This document shows positions 1 through 7,083 of a stretch of DNA of 19,678 bases, piece by piece (within the stretch, counting starts at the first letter, position 1; the number at the start of each line of letters is the position of its first letter). A model generated the notes under the pieces. That model searched no databases. It was given only the letters and a program-made list of their open reading frames with translations, and was not told where the DNA came from. The DNA lies in contig DATKEH010000079.1 of the NCBI GenBank assembly GCA_035546355.1, positions 1 through 19,678 on the forward strand, given 5' to 3'. The translations under genes and the position numbers were made by a program. This DNA comes from DATKEH01 sp035546355. Lineage in GTDB: Bacteria > Acidobacteriota > Thermoanaerobaculia > Multivoradales > JAIOJS01.

Positions 1-4
1 CTGC

Positions 5-10
5 TAACAT
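5..10 (+). promoter_or_regulatory. Putative -10 box for leaderless hslV
   Basis: TAACAT lies nine bases before the hslV ATG, so transcription would begin about three bases upstream of the start codon. No Shine-Dalgarno sequence is visible in the 19 bases available. It fits the TANNNT box seen before five other starts in this window. Any -35 element would lie outside the window. Confidence 0.45.
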
Positions 11-19
11 CGCCGCCCC

Positions 20-556
20 ATGGACGCCCTGCGCGCCACCACCGTGCTGATGGTCCGCCGCGACGGCAAGGTCGCCATGGGCAGCGACGGCCAGGTGACG
101 CTGGGCGAGACGGTGGTCAAGGCCACCGCCGCCAAGGTCAAGCGCGCCGGGCGCGGCAAGGTGCTGGTCGGCTTCGCCGGCGGCGGCGCCGACGGGCTGG
201 CGCTGTTCACCCGCTTCGAGGCCAAGCTCGAGGAGTACGGCGGCAACCTCGAACGCGCCGTCGTCGAGCTGGCCAAGGACTGGCGCACCGACCGCGCGCT
301 GCGCCAGCTGCAGGCGATGATGGTGGTCACCGACGCCGAGAAGAGCTTCCTGGTGTCGGGCAACGGCGACCTGCTGCAGCCCGACGAGCCGGGGGTGCTG
401 GCGGTGGGCTCCGGCGGTCCCTACGCGCTGGCCGCCGCCCGCGCCCTGCTGGCGCACACCTCGCTGGGGGCCGCCGAGATCGTCCGCGAGGCGCTGGGGA
501 TCGCCGCCGAGATCTGCATCTACAGCAACCGCCAGCTGACCATCGAGGAGCTGTAG
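20..556 (+). CDS. hslV: ATP-dependent protease peptidase subunit HslV (ClpQ)
   Basis: HslV is the proteolytic component of the cytoplasmic HslUV (ClpYQ) complex, an N-terminal-threonine hydrolase that forms two stacked hexameric rings and degrades proteins unfolded by HslU. The 178-residue length is typical. The protein starts MDALRATTV; the Thr-Thr pair at residues 7-8 matches the mature N-terminus of the family, so a six-residue leader would be removed to expose Thr7. The following stretch with SDGQVTLG (about residues 22-29), the lysine-rich AAKVKR segment (about 38-43), GFAGGGADG and the C-terminal IYSNRQLTIEEL are family hallmarks. hslU follows after three bases. The ATG at 20 is preceded by a TANNNT box and no Shine-Dalgarno, suggesting a leaderless message. 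The identification is secure. Confidence 0.96.
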   Translation: MDALRATTVLMVRRDGKVAMGSDGQVTLGETVVKATAAKVKRAGRGKVLVGFAGGGADGLALFTRFEAKLEEYGGNLERAVVELAKDWRTDRALRQLQAMMVVTDAEKSFLVSGNGDLLQPDEPGVLAVGSGGPYALAAARALLAHTSLGAAEIVREALGIAAEICIYSNRQLTIEEL

Positions 557-559
557 CCG

Positions 560-1927
560 GTGGCGGAGACGCTCGGCCTCGAGGACCTGACGCCGCGCGA
601 GATCGTCGCCGCGCTCGACCGCTACGTGGTCGGCCAGCACGCCGCCAAGCGGGCGGTCGCCATCGCCCTGCGCAACCGCTGGCGGCGCCAGCAGCTCCCC
701 GACGAGATGGCCGAGGAGATCCTGCCCAAGAACATCCTGATGATCGGCCCCACCGGGGTGGGCAAGACGGAGATCGCCCGCCGCCTGGCGCGGCTCGCCC
801 GGGCGCCGTTCGTCAAGGTGGAGGCGAGCAAGTTCACCGAGGTCGGCTACGTCGGGCGCGACGTCGAGTCGATCATCCGCGACCTGGTGGAGGTGGCGGT
901 GGCGCTGGTGCGCGAGGAGACCCGCGAGCACGTGCAGCAGCGCGCCGTCGCCCGCGCCGAGGATCGCCTGCTGCAGCTGCTGCTGCCGGCGGCCGGCGGC
1001 CCCACCACCCTCACCGCCAGCGAGGCCGGGGAGGTCGTCGACAGCCTCGCCGACACCCGCGAGAAGCTGCGCCAGCAGCTGCGCGACGGCAAGCTGGACA
1101 AGCGCCAGGTGGAGGTCGAGGTCGAGGACAGCTCGCTGCCCAGCCTGGAGATGTTCACTCCCCAGGGCGTCGAGGAGGTGGGGCTCAACCTCAAGGACAT
1201 GCTGCCCGGGCTGCTCGGCCGCCGCCGGCGCCAGCGGATGAGCGTCGCCGAGGCGAGCGACGTGCTGTTGCAGCAGGAGGTGGACAAGCTGATCGACCGC
1301 CAGCAGGTGTCCCGCGAGGCCCGCCGCCGCGTCGAGCAGAGCGGCATCGTCTTCCTCGACGAGCTCGACAAGGTCGCCGGCCGCGAGGGGGGCGGCCGCG
1401 GCCCCGACGTCTCGCGCGAGGGGGTGCAGCGCGACCTGCTGCCGGTGGTCGAGGGCACCACCGTGGCCACCAAGCACGGGCCGGTCAAGACCGACCACAT
1501 CCTGTTCATCGCCGCCGGCGCCTTCCACGTCGCCCGCCCGTCGGACCTGATTCCCGAGCTGCAGGGGCGCTTCCCCATCCGCGTCGAGCTCGAGGCGCTG
1601 ACCCGCGAGGACTTCGTGCGCATCCTCACCGAGCCGCGGACGGCGCTGACCGGCCAGTACGCCGCCCTGCTCGGCACCGAGGGGTTGACGGTGCGCTTCA
1701 CCGACGACGCGGTCGAGGAGCTGGCGCACATGGCGGTCGAGGTCAACTCCGCCACCGAGAACATCGGCGCCCGGCGCCTGGCGACGCTGATGGAGCGGGT
1801 GCTCGAGGAGGTCTCGTTCGAGGCCCCGGCGATGGCCGGCGTCGAGCTGGAGGTGGACGCCGGCTACGTGCAGCGGGCCCTGGCGGACATCGTCGAGGAC
1901 CGCGACCTCAGCCGCTACGTGTTGTAG
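560..1927 (+). CDS. hslU: ATP-dependent protease ATPase subunit HslU (ClpY)
   Basis: HslU is the AAA+ unfoldase that feeds substrates into HslV. The 455 residues show Walker A GPTGVGKT (63-70), the pore-loop motif GYVGRD (96-101), the charged intermediate (I) domain between about 110 and 250, Walker B VFLDELDK (264-271) and the sensor-2 region GARRL (403-407). The C-terminus ends SRYVL, matching the family's conserved hydrophobic tail that inserts into HslV to activate it. The start is GTG at 560, three bases after the hslV stop; the protein begins in register with known HslU sequences (LTPREIVAALDRYVVGQ). It is co-transcribed and probably translationally coupled with hslV. No key residue is missing. 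Confidence 0.97.
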   Translation: MAETLGLEDLTPREIVAALDRYVVGQHAAKRAVAIALRNRWRRQQLPDEMAEEILPKNILMIGPTGVGKTEIARRLARLARAPFVKVEASKFTEVGYVGRDVESIIRDLVEVAVALVREETREHVQQRAVARAEDRLLQLLLPAAGGPTTLTASEAGEVVDSLADTREKLRQQLRDGKLDKRQVEVEVEDSSLPSLEMFTPQGVEEVGLNLKDMLPGLLGRRRRQRMSVAEASDVLLQQEVDKLIDRQQVSREARRRVEQSGIVFLDELDKVAGREGGGRGPDVSREGVQRDLLPVVEGTTVATKHGPVKTDHILFIAAGAFHVARPSDLIPELQGRFPIRVELEALTREDFVRILTEPRTALTGQYAALLGTEGLTVRFTDDAVEELAHMAVEVNSATENIGARRLATLMERVLEEVSFEAPAMAGVELEVDAGYVQRALADIVEDRDLSRYVL

Positions 1928-1940
1928 CCTGCGCGGTGTC

Positions 1941-3074
1941 GTGGGAATGAACGCGCCGGGGGAGAGACGGGGCCGGGCTCGCCGCCACACCTGCCGGCCG
2001 GCCGGCCGCCCGCGCCGGCCGCTGGCCGCGCTGGGGCTGCTCGCGCTGGCGCTCGCCGCCACCGCCTGCGGCAAGCAGGGCGACCCGCTGCCCCCCTACC
2101 GGGTGATCCCGGTGCGCACCGAGCAGCTGGTGGTCTACCAGCAGGGGGACGCGCTGGTGCTGCGCATGCCGTTCCCGCGCACCACCACCGCCGGCGAGCC
2201 GCTGCCCCGCCTCGGCGCCGTCGAGCTGTGGCAGACGACCGCGCCGGTGAGCGACCCGCAGGACTTGCCGGCCGTCGAGCCGCGGCAGTTCGAGCGCCTC
2301 GCCGAGCGCCAGCTCACCCTCGCCGGCGCCGAGCTGACCAGCGCCGTGCGCGGCGACGAGCTGGTGGCCCGGCTGCGGCCGCCCGAGGTGGACGCGGACG
2401 CTCCGCAGATGATCGTCTTCGCCGTGCGCACCGTCCCCGAGGGCGGCGAGCCCTCCGCCTACTCCAACCTGGTGCGGCTGGTGCTGCGGCCGCCGCCGCC
2501 GCCGCCGACCGACCTGCGCCTCGCCCCCGGAGCGGAAGGGATCGAGGTCTCCTGGCAGTGGCACGGCGCCGAAGGGCAGGATCAGGCGGGCTTCCACCTC
2601 TACCGGCGGCGGGCCACCGAGCGCAGCTACGGCGACCCGCTGAAGTTCATGGGCCCGTTCCAGCGCAGCTGGCAAGACGACACCGCGAGCTTCGGCGAGC
2701 GCTACATCTACACCGTGACCGCCCTCGCCTCGCGCCAGCCGCGCGTCGAGAGCGGCTTCGCGGAGGAGCGCGAGATCCACTACGAGGACCGCTTCCCGCC
2801 GCCGCCGCCGCCGGGGCTGGTGGCCCTGTCCGAGCCGGGCAGCGCACGGCTGGTCTGGCGGCCGAGCGCCGCCGCCGACGTCACCGGCTATCACCTCTAC
2901 CGGCAGGACCCGCAGGCCGACTTCCGCCGCCTCACCGAGCGGCCGCTGGCAGAGCTCAAGTACACCGACACCGGCCTCACCCCCGGGCTGCTCTACCGCT
3001 ATCGGCTGACCGCCGTCGACGCCGCCGGCAACGAGGGGCCGGCGAGCGAGCCGGTCGAGGTCCGGCCGCGGTGA
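1941..3074 (+). CDS. Predicted lipoprotein with fibronectin type III-like domains
   Basis: This is a 377-residue secreted lipoprotein of unknown function. The N-terminus has an Arg-rich segment, a hydrophobic stretch (about residues 28-42) and a lipobox ending ATAC, with Cys43 as the lipidation site followed by GKQGDP. Two regions look like fibronectin type III folds: about 190-275 (ending YIYTVTALAS) and about 288-376 (ending YRYRLTAVDAAGNEG). Each is preceded by a run of six prolines. Residues 60-180 may hold a third, divergent beta domain. GTG at 1941 is one start; ATG at 1947 is equally possible and gives the same signal peptide. It lies 13 bases after hslU and overlaps dapF by GTGA, so it belongs to the hslVU operon. 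FN3 domains usually mediate binding at the cell surface; no enzymatic motif is visible. Confidence 0.8.
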   Translation: MGMNAPGERRGRARRHTCRPAGRPRRPLAALGLLALALAATACGKQGDPLPPYRVIPVRTEQLVVYQQGDALVLRMPFPRTTTAGEPLPRLGAVELWQTTAPVSDPQDLPAVEPRQFERLAERQLTLAGAELTSAVRGDELVARLRPPEVDADAPQMIVFAVRTVPEGGEPSAYSNLVRLVLRPPPPPPTDLRLAPGAEGIEVSWQWHGAEGQDQAGFHLYRRRATERSYGDPLKFMGPFQRSWQDDTASFGERYIYTVTALASRQPRVESGFAEEREIHYEDRFPPPPPPGLVALSEPGSARLVWRPSAAADVTGYHLYRQDPQADFRRLTERPLAELKYTDTGLTPGLLYRYRLTAVDAAGNEGPASEPVEVRPR

Positions 3075-3907
3075 GGCCCCCGGTCGAGTACTGGCGGGTC
3101 AGCGGCGCCGGCAACGATTTCCTGGCCCTGGTCGAGCCACCGGCGGCGCCGGCGGCGGCGGCGATCCGCGCCTGGTGCCGGCGCGGGCTGTCGCTCGGCG
3201 CCGACGGGCTGTTCACCCTGCGTCCCGGCGAGCCGGTGGCGATGACCTACTACAACGCCGACGGCGAGCCCGCCGAGCTGTGCCTCAACGCCACCCGCTG
3301 CGCCGCCCAGCTCGCCTTCGAGCTGGGGTGGGCCGGCGACGAGGTGCGCCTCGCCACCGGCGCCGGCGAGGTCCTCGCCCGCCGGCTGGAGGGCGACGAG
3401 GTGGAGCTGGAGCTGCCGCCGCCGAGCGAGCCGGTGGCGCCGGTGCGCCTGGACGTGGACGGCTCGGCGGTGGACGCCTGGCGGGTGCGGGTCGGGGTGC
3501 CGCACCTCGTCGTCGCCTGGCACCAGAGCCTGGCGCGCTGCCCGGTGGCGGAGCTGGGGCCGCGGCTGCGGGCCCACCCCGAGCTCGGCCCGGAGGGCGC
3601 CAACGTCGACTTCGTCCGCTATCGCGACCGCGGCCGGATCGAGCTGCGCACCTGGGAGCGGGGGGTCGAGGCCGAGACCCTGGCCTGCGGCACCGGCGTG
3701 CTCGCCGCGGCTCTCGGCGGGCTGGCCACCCTGCAGCTCGACCTGCCGGTCACCGCCACCACCCGCGGCGGCTTCGACCTGACGGTGCGCGGCGAGGCGC
3801 GCGAGGGGGTGGTTCGGCGCTGGACGCTGGCCGGCGACGCCCGCCTGCTGGCCCGCGGCACCCTCTTCGCGGCGGCCGATCGCGTGCCGCCGCCGCCGGC
3901 GTGGTGA
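3071..3907 (+). CDS. dapF: Diaminopimelate epimerase, divergent
   Basis: DapF interconverts LL- and meso-diaminopimelate using two cysteines as acid and base, supplying lysine and peptidoglycan precursors in the cytosol. The 278 residues include the N-terminal GAGNDF motif (12-17), the first cysteine in ADGEPAELC (Cys71) and the second in ERGVEAETLACGTG (Cys206), all at family positions. The loop after Cys71 is unusual: it reads CLNATRC where most DapF proteins have CGNGxRC, so two glycines are replaced. The reading frame stays open far upstream, but GTG at 3071 overlaps the lipoprotein stop (GTGA) and places GAGNDF correctly. The tail is proline-rich (PPPPAW). Coupled translation with both neighbours is likely. 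The alternative is a PhzF-fold relative of other specificity, but the two cysteines favour DapF. Confidence 0.9.
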   Translation: MRPPVEYWRVSGAGNDFLALVEPPAAPAAAAIRAWCRRGLSLGADGLFTLRPGEPVAMTYYNADGEPAELCLNATRCAAQLAFELGWAGDEVRLATGAGEVLARRLEGDEVELELPPPSEPVAPVRLDVDGSAVDAWRVRVGVPHLVVAWHQSLARCPVAELGPRLRAHPELGPEGANVDFVRYRDRGRIELRTWERGVEAETLACGTGVLAAALGGLATLQLDLPVTATTRGGFDLTVRGEAREGVVRRWTLAGDARLLARGTLFAAADRVPPPPAW

Positions 3908-5145
3908 GCGGGATGCGCCGGCCCGCCTTCCCTCCGGTCGACGAGCAGCTGGCGCTGCTCGGCCGCGGCGCCGTCGACCTGGTCGAGCCCCAGCAGCTGG
4001 CCGACAAGCTGGCGCGCTCGCGCGCCAGCGGCGAGCCGCTCACCGTCAAGGCGGGGTTCGACCCCTCCTCGCCCGACCTGCACCTCGGCCACACCGTGCT
4101 GCTGCGCAAGATGCGCCACTTCCAGGATCTCGGCCACCGGGTGGTCTTCCTGGTCGGCAGCTTCACCGCCCTGATCGGCGACCCCACCGGCAAGAAGGCC
4201 ACCCGGCCGCAGCTCAGCGAAGAGGAGGTCGCCGCCAACGCCCGCACCTACCAGCAGCAGGTGTTCCGGGTGCTCGACCGCGAGCGCACGGTGGTCGACT
4301 TCAACGCCCGCTGGCTGGTGCCGCTGGGGGCGGTGGGGATCGTGCGGCTGGCCGGCCGCTACACCCTGGCGCGGATGATGGAGCGCGAGGACTTCCGCAC
4401 CCGCTTCGCCGAGAACCAGCCCATCCACCTGCACGAGCTGCTCTACCCGCTGGCCCAGGGCTACGACTCGATCGCCCTGCGCGCCGACGTCGAGCTCGGC
4501 GGCCACGACCAGATCTTCAACCTGCTGGTGGGGCGCGACCTGATGAAGGAGGAGGGGCTGGAGCCGCAGGTGTGTCTGACGGTGCCGCTGCTGGTCGGGC
4601 TCGACGGCCGGGACAAGATGTCCAAGAGCCTGGGCAACGCCATCGCGCTCGACGACCCGCCGCGGGAGATGTACGGCAAGACGATGTCGATTCCCGACGC
4701 CCTGATGTGGGACTGGTACCTGCTGCTCACCGACCTGCCGGAGGGGGAGATCGCCGCCCGCCGCCGCCGAGTCGAGGAGGGTGCGCTGCACCCCAAGGGG
4801 ATCAAGCAGGAGCTGGCGCGGCGGATCGTCGCCGACTACCACGGGGAGCCCGCCGCCGCCAAGGCGGAGGCGGAGTTCGAGCGCGTGTTCGCCGCCGGCG
4901 GGGTGCCCGACGAGGTGCCCGAGGCGCAGGTGGACGCCGGCCTGGCGCTCTACCGCGTGCTCACCGCGGCCGGGCTGGCGGCGAGCAACAACGAGGCGCG
5001 GCGCCTGATAGCCCAGCGCGCGGTCGCCGTCGACGGCGACACCGTGAGCGGCGACGACGCGGCCGTCGCGCCGCTGCCGGCGCGGGCCGAGCCCTACCTG
5101 CTCAAGGTCGGCAAGCGCCGCTTCGCCCGCGTGCGCGTGGGGTGA
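3904..5145 (+). CDS. tyrS: Tyrosine--tRNA ligase
   Basis: Class I aminoacyl-tRNA synthetase that charges tRNA-Tyr. Counting from GTG 3904 (413 residues), the HIGH signature appears as HLGH (60-63) after AGFDPSSPDL, and KMSKS is intact at 238-242. The tyrosine/tRNA-recognition segments ALIGDPTGKK and ELGGHDQIFNLLVGRDLM are present. An S4-like RNA-binding domain occupies about the last 65 residues (ASNNEARRLIAQRAVAVDG). The organisation resembles the TyrZ-type bacterial enzymes of about 400-420 residues. GTG 3904 overlaps the dapF stop as GTGA, the prevailing arrangement in this window; ATG 3913 is an alternative that removes three residues. It is the last gene of the plus-strand operon and is followed by palindromic repeats that may end transcription. 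Confidence 0.96.
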   Translation: MSGMRRPAFPPVDEQLALLGRGAVDLVEPQQLADKLARSRASGEPLTVKAGFDPSSPDLHLGHTVLLRKMRHFQDLGHRVVFLVGSFTALIGDPTGKKATRPQLSEEEVAANARTYQQQVFRVLDRERTVVDFNARWLVPLGAVGIVRLAGRYTLARMMEREDFRTRFAENQPIHLHELLYPLAQGYDSIALRADVELGGHDQIFNLLVGRDLMKEEGLEPQVCLTVPLLVGLDGRDKMSKSLGNAIALDDPPREMYGKTMSIPDALMWDWYLLLTDLPEGEIAARRRRVEEGALHPKGIKQELARRIVADYHGEPAAAKAEAEFERVFAAGGVPDEVPEAQVDAGLALYRVLTAAGLAASNNEARRLIAQRAVAVDGDTVSGDDAAVAPLPARAEPYLLKVGKRRFARVRVG

Positions 5146-5149
5146 AGAC

Positions 5150-5177
5150 GGGCGGGCACGGAGGCCCGCCCCTACGA
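5150..5177 (+). repeat. Dispersed palindromic repeat, variant A, copy 1
   Basis: A 28-nt unit with stem GGCGGGC / GCCCGCC around ACGGAG, followed by CCTACGA. Identical copies occur at 5220-5247 and 13566-13593. It begins four bases after the tyrS stop, so it could fold in the tyrS 3' end. Confidence 0.9.
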
Positions 5178-5214
5178 CCGCCTGGGGGCCGCCCCACGAC
5201 CGCCTGGGGGCCGC
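5174..5214 (+). repeat. Short tandem direct repeat between palindromic units
   Basis: A 19-nt unit beginning ACGACCGCCTGGGGG occurs at 5174-5192 and again at 5196-5214, a 22-nt period. It overlaps the tail of the first palindromic copy, so the intergenic block appears to have grown by local duplication. Confidence 0.75.
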
Positions 5215-5219
5215 AATCC

Positions 5220-5247
5220 GGGCGGGCACGGAGGCCCGCCCCTACGA
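5220..5247 (+). repeat. Dispersed palindromic repeat, variant A, copy 2
   Basis: Identical 28-nt copy of the unit at 5150-5177, exactly 70 nt downstream in the same orientation. Its CCCCTACGAC end (5239-5248) pairs with GTCGTAGGGG at 5267-5276, so copies A2 and B1 together form a larger inverted repeat. Confidence 0.9.
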
Positions 5248-5267
5248 CCGCCCGTACGGCACATCCG

Positions 5268-5295
5268 TCGTAGGGGCCGGCCTCTGCGCCGGCCC
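5268..5295 (-). repeat. Dispersed palindromic repeat, variant B, copy 1 (inverted)
   Basis: The reverse complement of the 28-nt unit at 13909-13936. Variant B keeps the layout and the CCTACGA end of variant A, but its stem is GCCGGC / GCCGGC around GCAGAG instead of GGCGGGC / GCCCGCC. The match to 13902-13938 extends to about 37 nt. It lies between convergent tyrS and the kinase gene, where it may help end transcription from both sides; no T-run is present. Confidence 0.88.
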
Positions 5296-5311
5296 GGGGC
5301 GGGGGCGCTCT

Positions 5312-6457
5312 CTACCCGGCGAGCGCCCGCAGCCGCTGGCGCACGGCCGCGACGGACTCGGGGCGGCGGGCGGGGTCGGCCGCCAGCATCGCCAGCAGCA
5401 GCTCCTCGAGGCCGCCGGCGAGCCCCGCCACCAGGCGTTGCGGGTCGCTGTCGCGGCGCGCCGCCAGCTCTTCGGCGGTGGCCACCAGGCGCAGGCCGCC
5501 CCCGGGGTCGGGAGCGTGCAGCGGCCGGCGCACCGCCTGGCTCGGCGGCTCCGGGGTGCCGGAGAGGATCGACCGCTTGAGGGCGTCCGGGCTCAGCGAC
5601 CCCTCGCCGTGCGGCGGGTGACCGGTCAGCAGCTCGTAGAGCAGCGCTCCCAGCGCCCAGAGGTCGCTGGCTACCGTCGGCTCCTCGCCGCGCACCTGCT
5701 CGGGGCTCGAGTAGGGGGTGGTGGCCCGCGGCAGCGGGCCGACGCGCACCGCCGCCAGCTGACCCGCCAGCAGCGAGGACAACCCCAGGTCGAGCAGCCG
5801 CAACGCTCCCGCCTCGTCCACCACCACGTTGCGCGGCTTGAGATCGGTGTGCACCAGGCCTTCGCGATGCGCCGCCGCAACCGCCGCCAGCAGCTCGTCG
5901 AACAGCGCCAGACGGGCTGCGACAGGCAGCCGCTGGCGGTCGCAGTGCTGGTCGAGGGGGACACCCCGTACCCGCTCGGCGACCAGGTAGGGGAGGCCCT
6001 CGGCGGTCACCCCGCTGTCGAGCAGCCGCGCCAGCGCCGGGCTCGCCACCCGCTGCACCCGGGCGACGAGGTCGCGCACCGCCTCGGGGCCCACCACCGT
6101 CTGCGCCTCCGGCGACAGCAGCTCGATGGCGACGTCGCTGCCCTGCTCCTCGTCGCGGGCCGCGAAGACGCTCCCCAGGGAGCCCCGGCCGAGCTGCCGG
6201 GTGATGCGGTAGGGGCCCATCCGCCGCCCCAGCGCCCAGTTGCCGGTGATCGCCTCCAGCAGGCCGCTCTGCCCCACCACCCGCGGCCGGGCGATGAACT
6301 CGCCGGCCTCCTCGTGGGCCTCCAGCAACGAGCCCAGCTCGGCCCGCAGGCTCTCGTCGCCGACGCGGCCCAGGAACCCTTCCCGCTCCTTCGGGTCGCG
6401 CTCCAGCGCCTGGAGGAACAGGTCCTTGATCCGCCGCCAGTCGTCACTCGCCGCCAT
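5312..6457 (-). CDS. Hanks-type Ser/Thr kinase homologue lacking the ATP-anchoring lysine (probable pseudokinase)
   Basis: 381 residues. An N-terminal helical module (about 6-55, beginning WRRIKDLFLQALERDP) is shared with the kinase at 7084-8157. The kinase fold spans about 83-378. The glycine loop GRGSLGSV (90-97) is present, but the beta-3 VAIK motif reads VAIE (109-112), so the invariant lysine is Glu112. The helix-C segment has no clear partner glutamate (DLVARVQRV), and DFG is DLG (223-225). The catalytic loop HTDLKPRN (203-210) and SPE (251-253) remain. No transmembrane segment is seen. The ATG at 6457 overlaps the end of the sigma-factor gene by 14 nt and has an upstream AAGGGGGA Shine-Dalgarno. 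I infer a regulatory pseudokinase working with the adjacent sigma factor or kinase. Residual activity, as in WNK-like kinases with a relocated lysine, cannot be excluded. Confidence 0.88.
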   Translation of the reverse strand: MAASDDWRRIKDLFLQALERDPKEREGFLGRVGDESLRAELGSLLEAHEEAGEFIARPRVVGQSGLLEAITGNWALGRRMGPYRITRQLGRGSLGSVFAARDEEQGSDVAIELLSPEAQTVVGPEAVRDLVARVQRVASPALARLLDSGVTAEGLPYLVAERVRGVPLDQHCDRQRLPVAARLALFDELLAAVAAAHREGLVHTDLKPRNVVVDEAGALRLLDLGLSSLLAGQLAAVRVGPLPRATTPYSSPEQVRGEEPTVASDLWALGALLYELLTGHPPHGEGSLSPDALKRSILSGTPEPPSQAVRRPLHAPDPGGGLRLVATAEELAARRDSDPQRLVAGLAGGLEELLLAMLAADPARRPESVAAVRQRLRALAG

Positions 6458-7052
6458 CGCGTCCCCCTTCGCCGTCGTCGCCGCCGGCGGCGGCCCCGCG
6501 CGACAGCTCGCGATAGAGCCAGGCGCGCGCCATCGCCCAGTCGCGCTTCACCGTCGCCGTCGAGACCCCCAGCACCTCGGCGGTCTCCTCGAGAGTGAGG
6601 CCGGCGAAGTGCCGCAGCTCGACGACCCGCACCATCTGCGGGTCGAAGCCCGCCAGCCGATCGAGGGCCTGGTCCAGCGCCAGCAGCTGCGGGTCCGCGC
6701 CCTGATCCCCGGCCACCAGCTGTTCTTCGAGCGGCAGCTCCTCGCTGGTGCCGCCGCGCTTCGCCGCCAGGCGGCTGCGCGCGTGGTCCACCAGCACGCG
6801 GCGCATCACCTGCGCCGCCGCCGACAGCAGGTGGCTGCGCGACCGCCACTCCGACCGCCGCTGCTCGGCGAGCCGCATGTAGGCCTCGCTGACCAGCGCC
6901 GTCGGCTGCAGGGTGTGCCCCTGGCGCTCACGGCGCATGGTGCGCTCGGCGATCCGCCGCAGCTCGCCGTAGAGGTCGGGTACCAGGGAGTCGAGCTGCT
7001 CGCGGACCTCGCCGCCCCTCGCCTGTTGGGTGCGGGTTTCGCCGGCGGTCAC
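6444..7052 (-). CDS. ECF-type RNA polymerase sigma factor (kinase-linked, TIGR02999-like)
   Basis: A 202-residue sigma-70 family protein of the extracytoplasmic-function class. Region 2 covers about 22-95 (LVPDLYGELRRIAERTMRRE, then HTLQPTALVSEAYMRL and RVLVDHARSRLAAKRGG). Region 4 covers about 125-183, with the helix-turn-helix LTLEETAEVLGVSTATVKRDW. This pattern matches the sigma group that commonly neighbours Ser/Thr kinases in Acidobacteriota and Planctomycetes. The open frame extends upstream, but GTG at 7052 fits the family N-terminus and lies seven bases after a TAGCTT box. It sits 31 bp after the upstream kinase stop and overlaps the downstream pseudokinase by 14 nt. No anti-sigma factor gene is seen, so control through the kinases is plausible (inference). 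The target promoter is unknown. Confidence 0.92.
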   Translation of the reverse strand: MTAGETRTQQARGGEVREQLDSLVPDLYGELRRIAERTMRRERQGHTLQPTALVSEAYMRLAEQRRSEWRSRSHLLSAAAQVMRRVLVDHARSRLAAKRGGTSEELPLEEQLVAGDQGADPQLLALDQALDRLAGFDPQMVRVVELRHFAGLTLEETAEVLGVSTATVKRDWAMARAWLYRELSRGAAAGGDDGEGGRDGGE

Positions 7053-7059
7053 TGACGGC

Positions 7060-7065
7060 AAGCTA
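7060..7065 (-). promoter_or_regulatory. Putative -10 box for a leaderless sigma-factor transcript
   Basis: On the minus strand TAGCTT is followed by seven bases and then the GTG start at 7052. There is no Shine-Dalgarno in the 31-bp gap after the kinase gene. The sigma gene may therefore have its own internal leaderless promoter as well as readthrough. Confidence 0.4.
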
Positions 7066-7083
7066 CCACAGGGCCGCCCGCCG

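Noticed and set aside
1925..1930. TAGCCT as a leaderless -10 box for the lipoprotein gene
   Set aside because: It includes the hslU stop codon, lies 10 nt from the start and sits inside a tightly packed operon, so chance is more likely.
3619..5229. 536-codon minus-strand open frame opposite tyrS and dapF
   Set aside because: Low-complexity, Arg/Gln/His-rich translation opposite two secure genes; no motif and no start signal.
5150..5295. CRISPR array formed by the palindromic repeats
   Set aside because: Only two same-orientation units, no regular spacers, the third unit is an inverted variant, and no cas genes are near.
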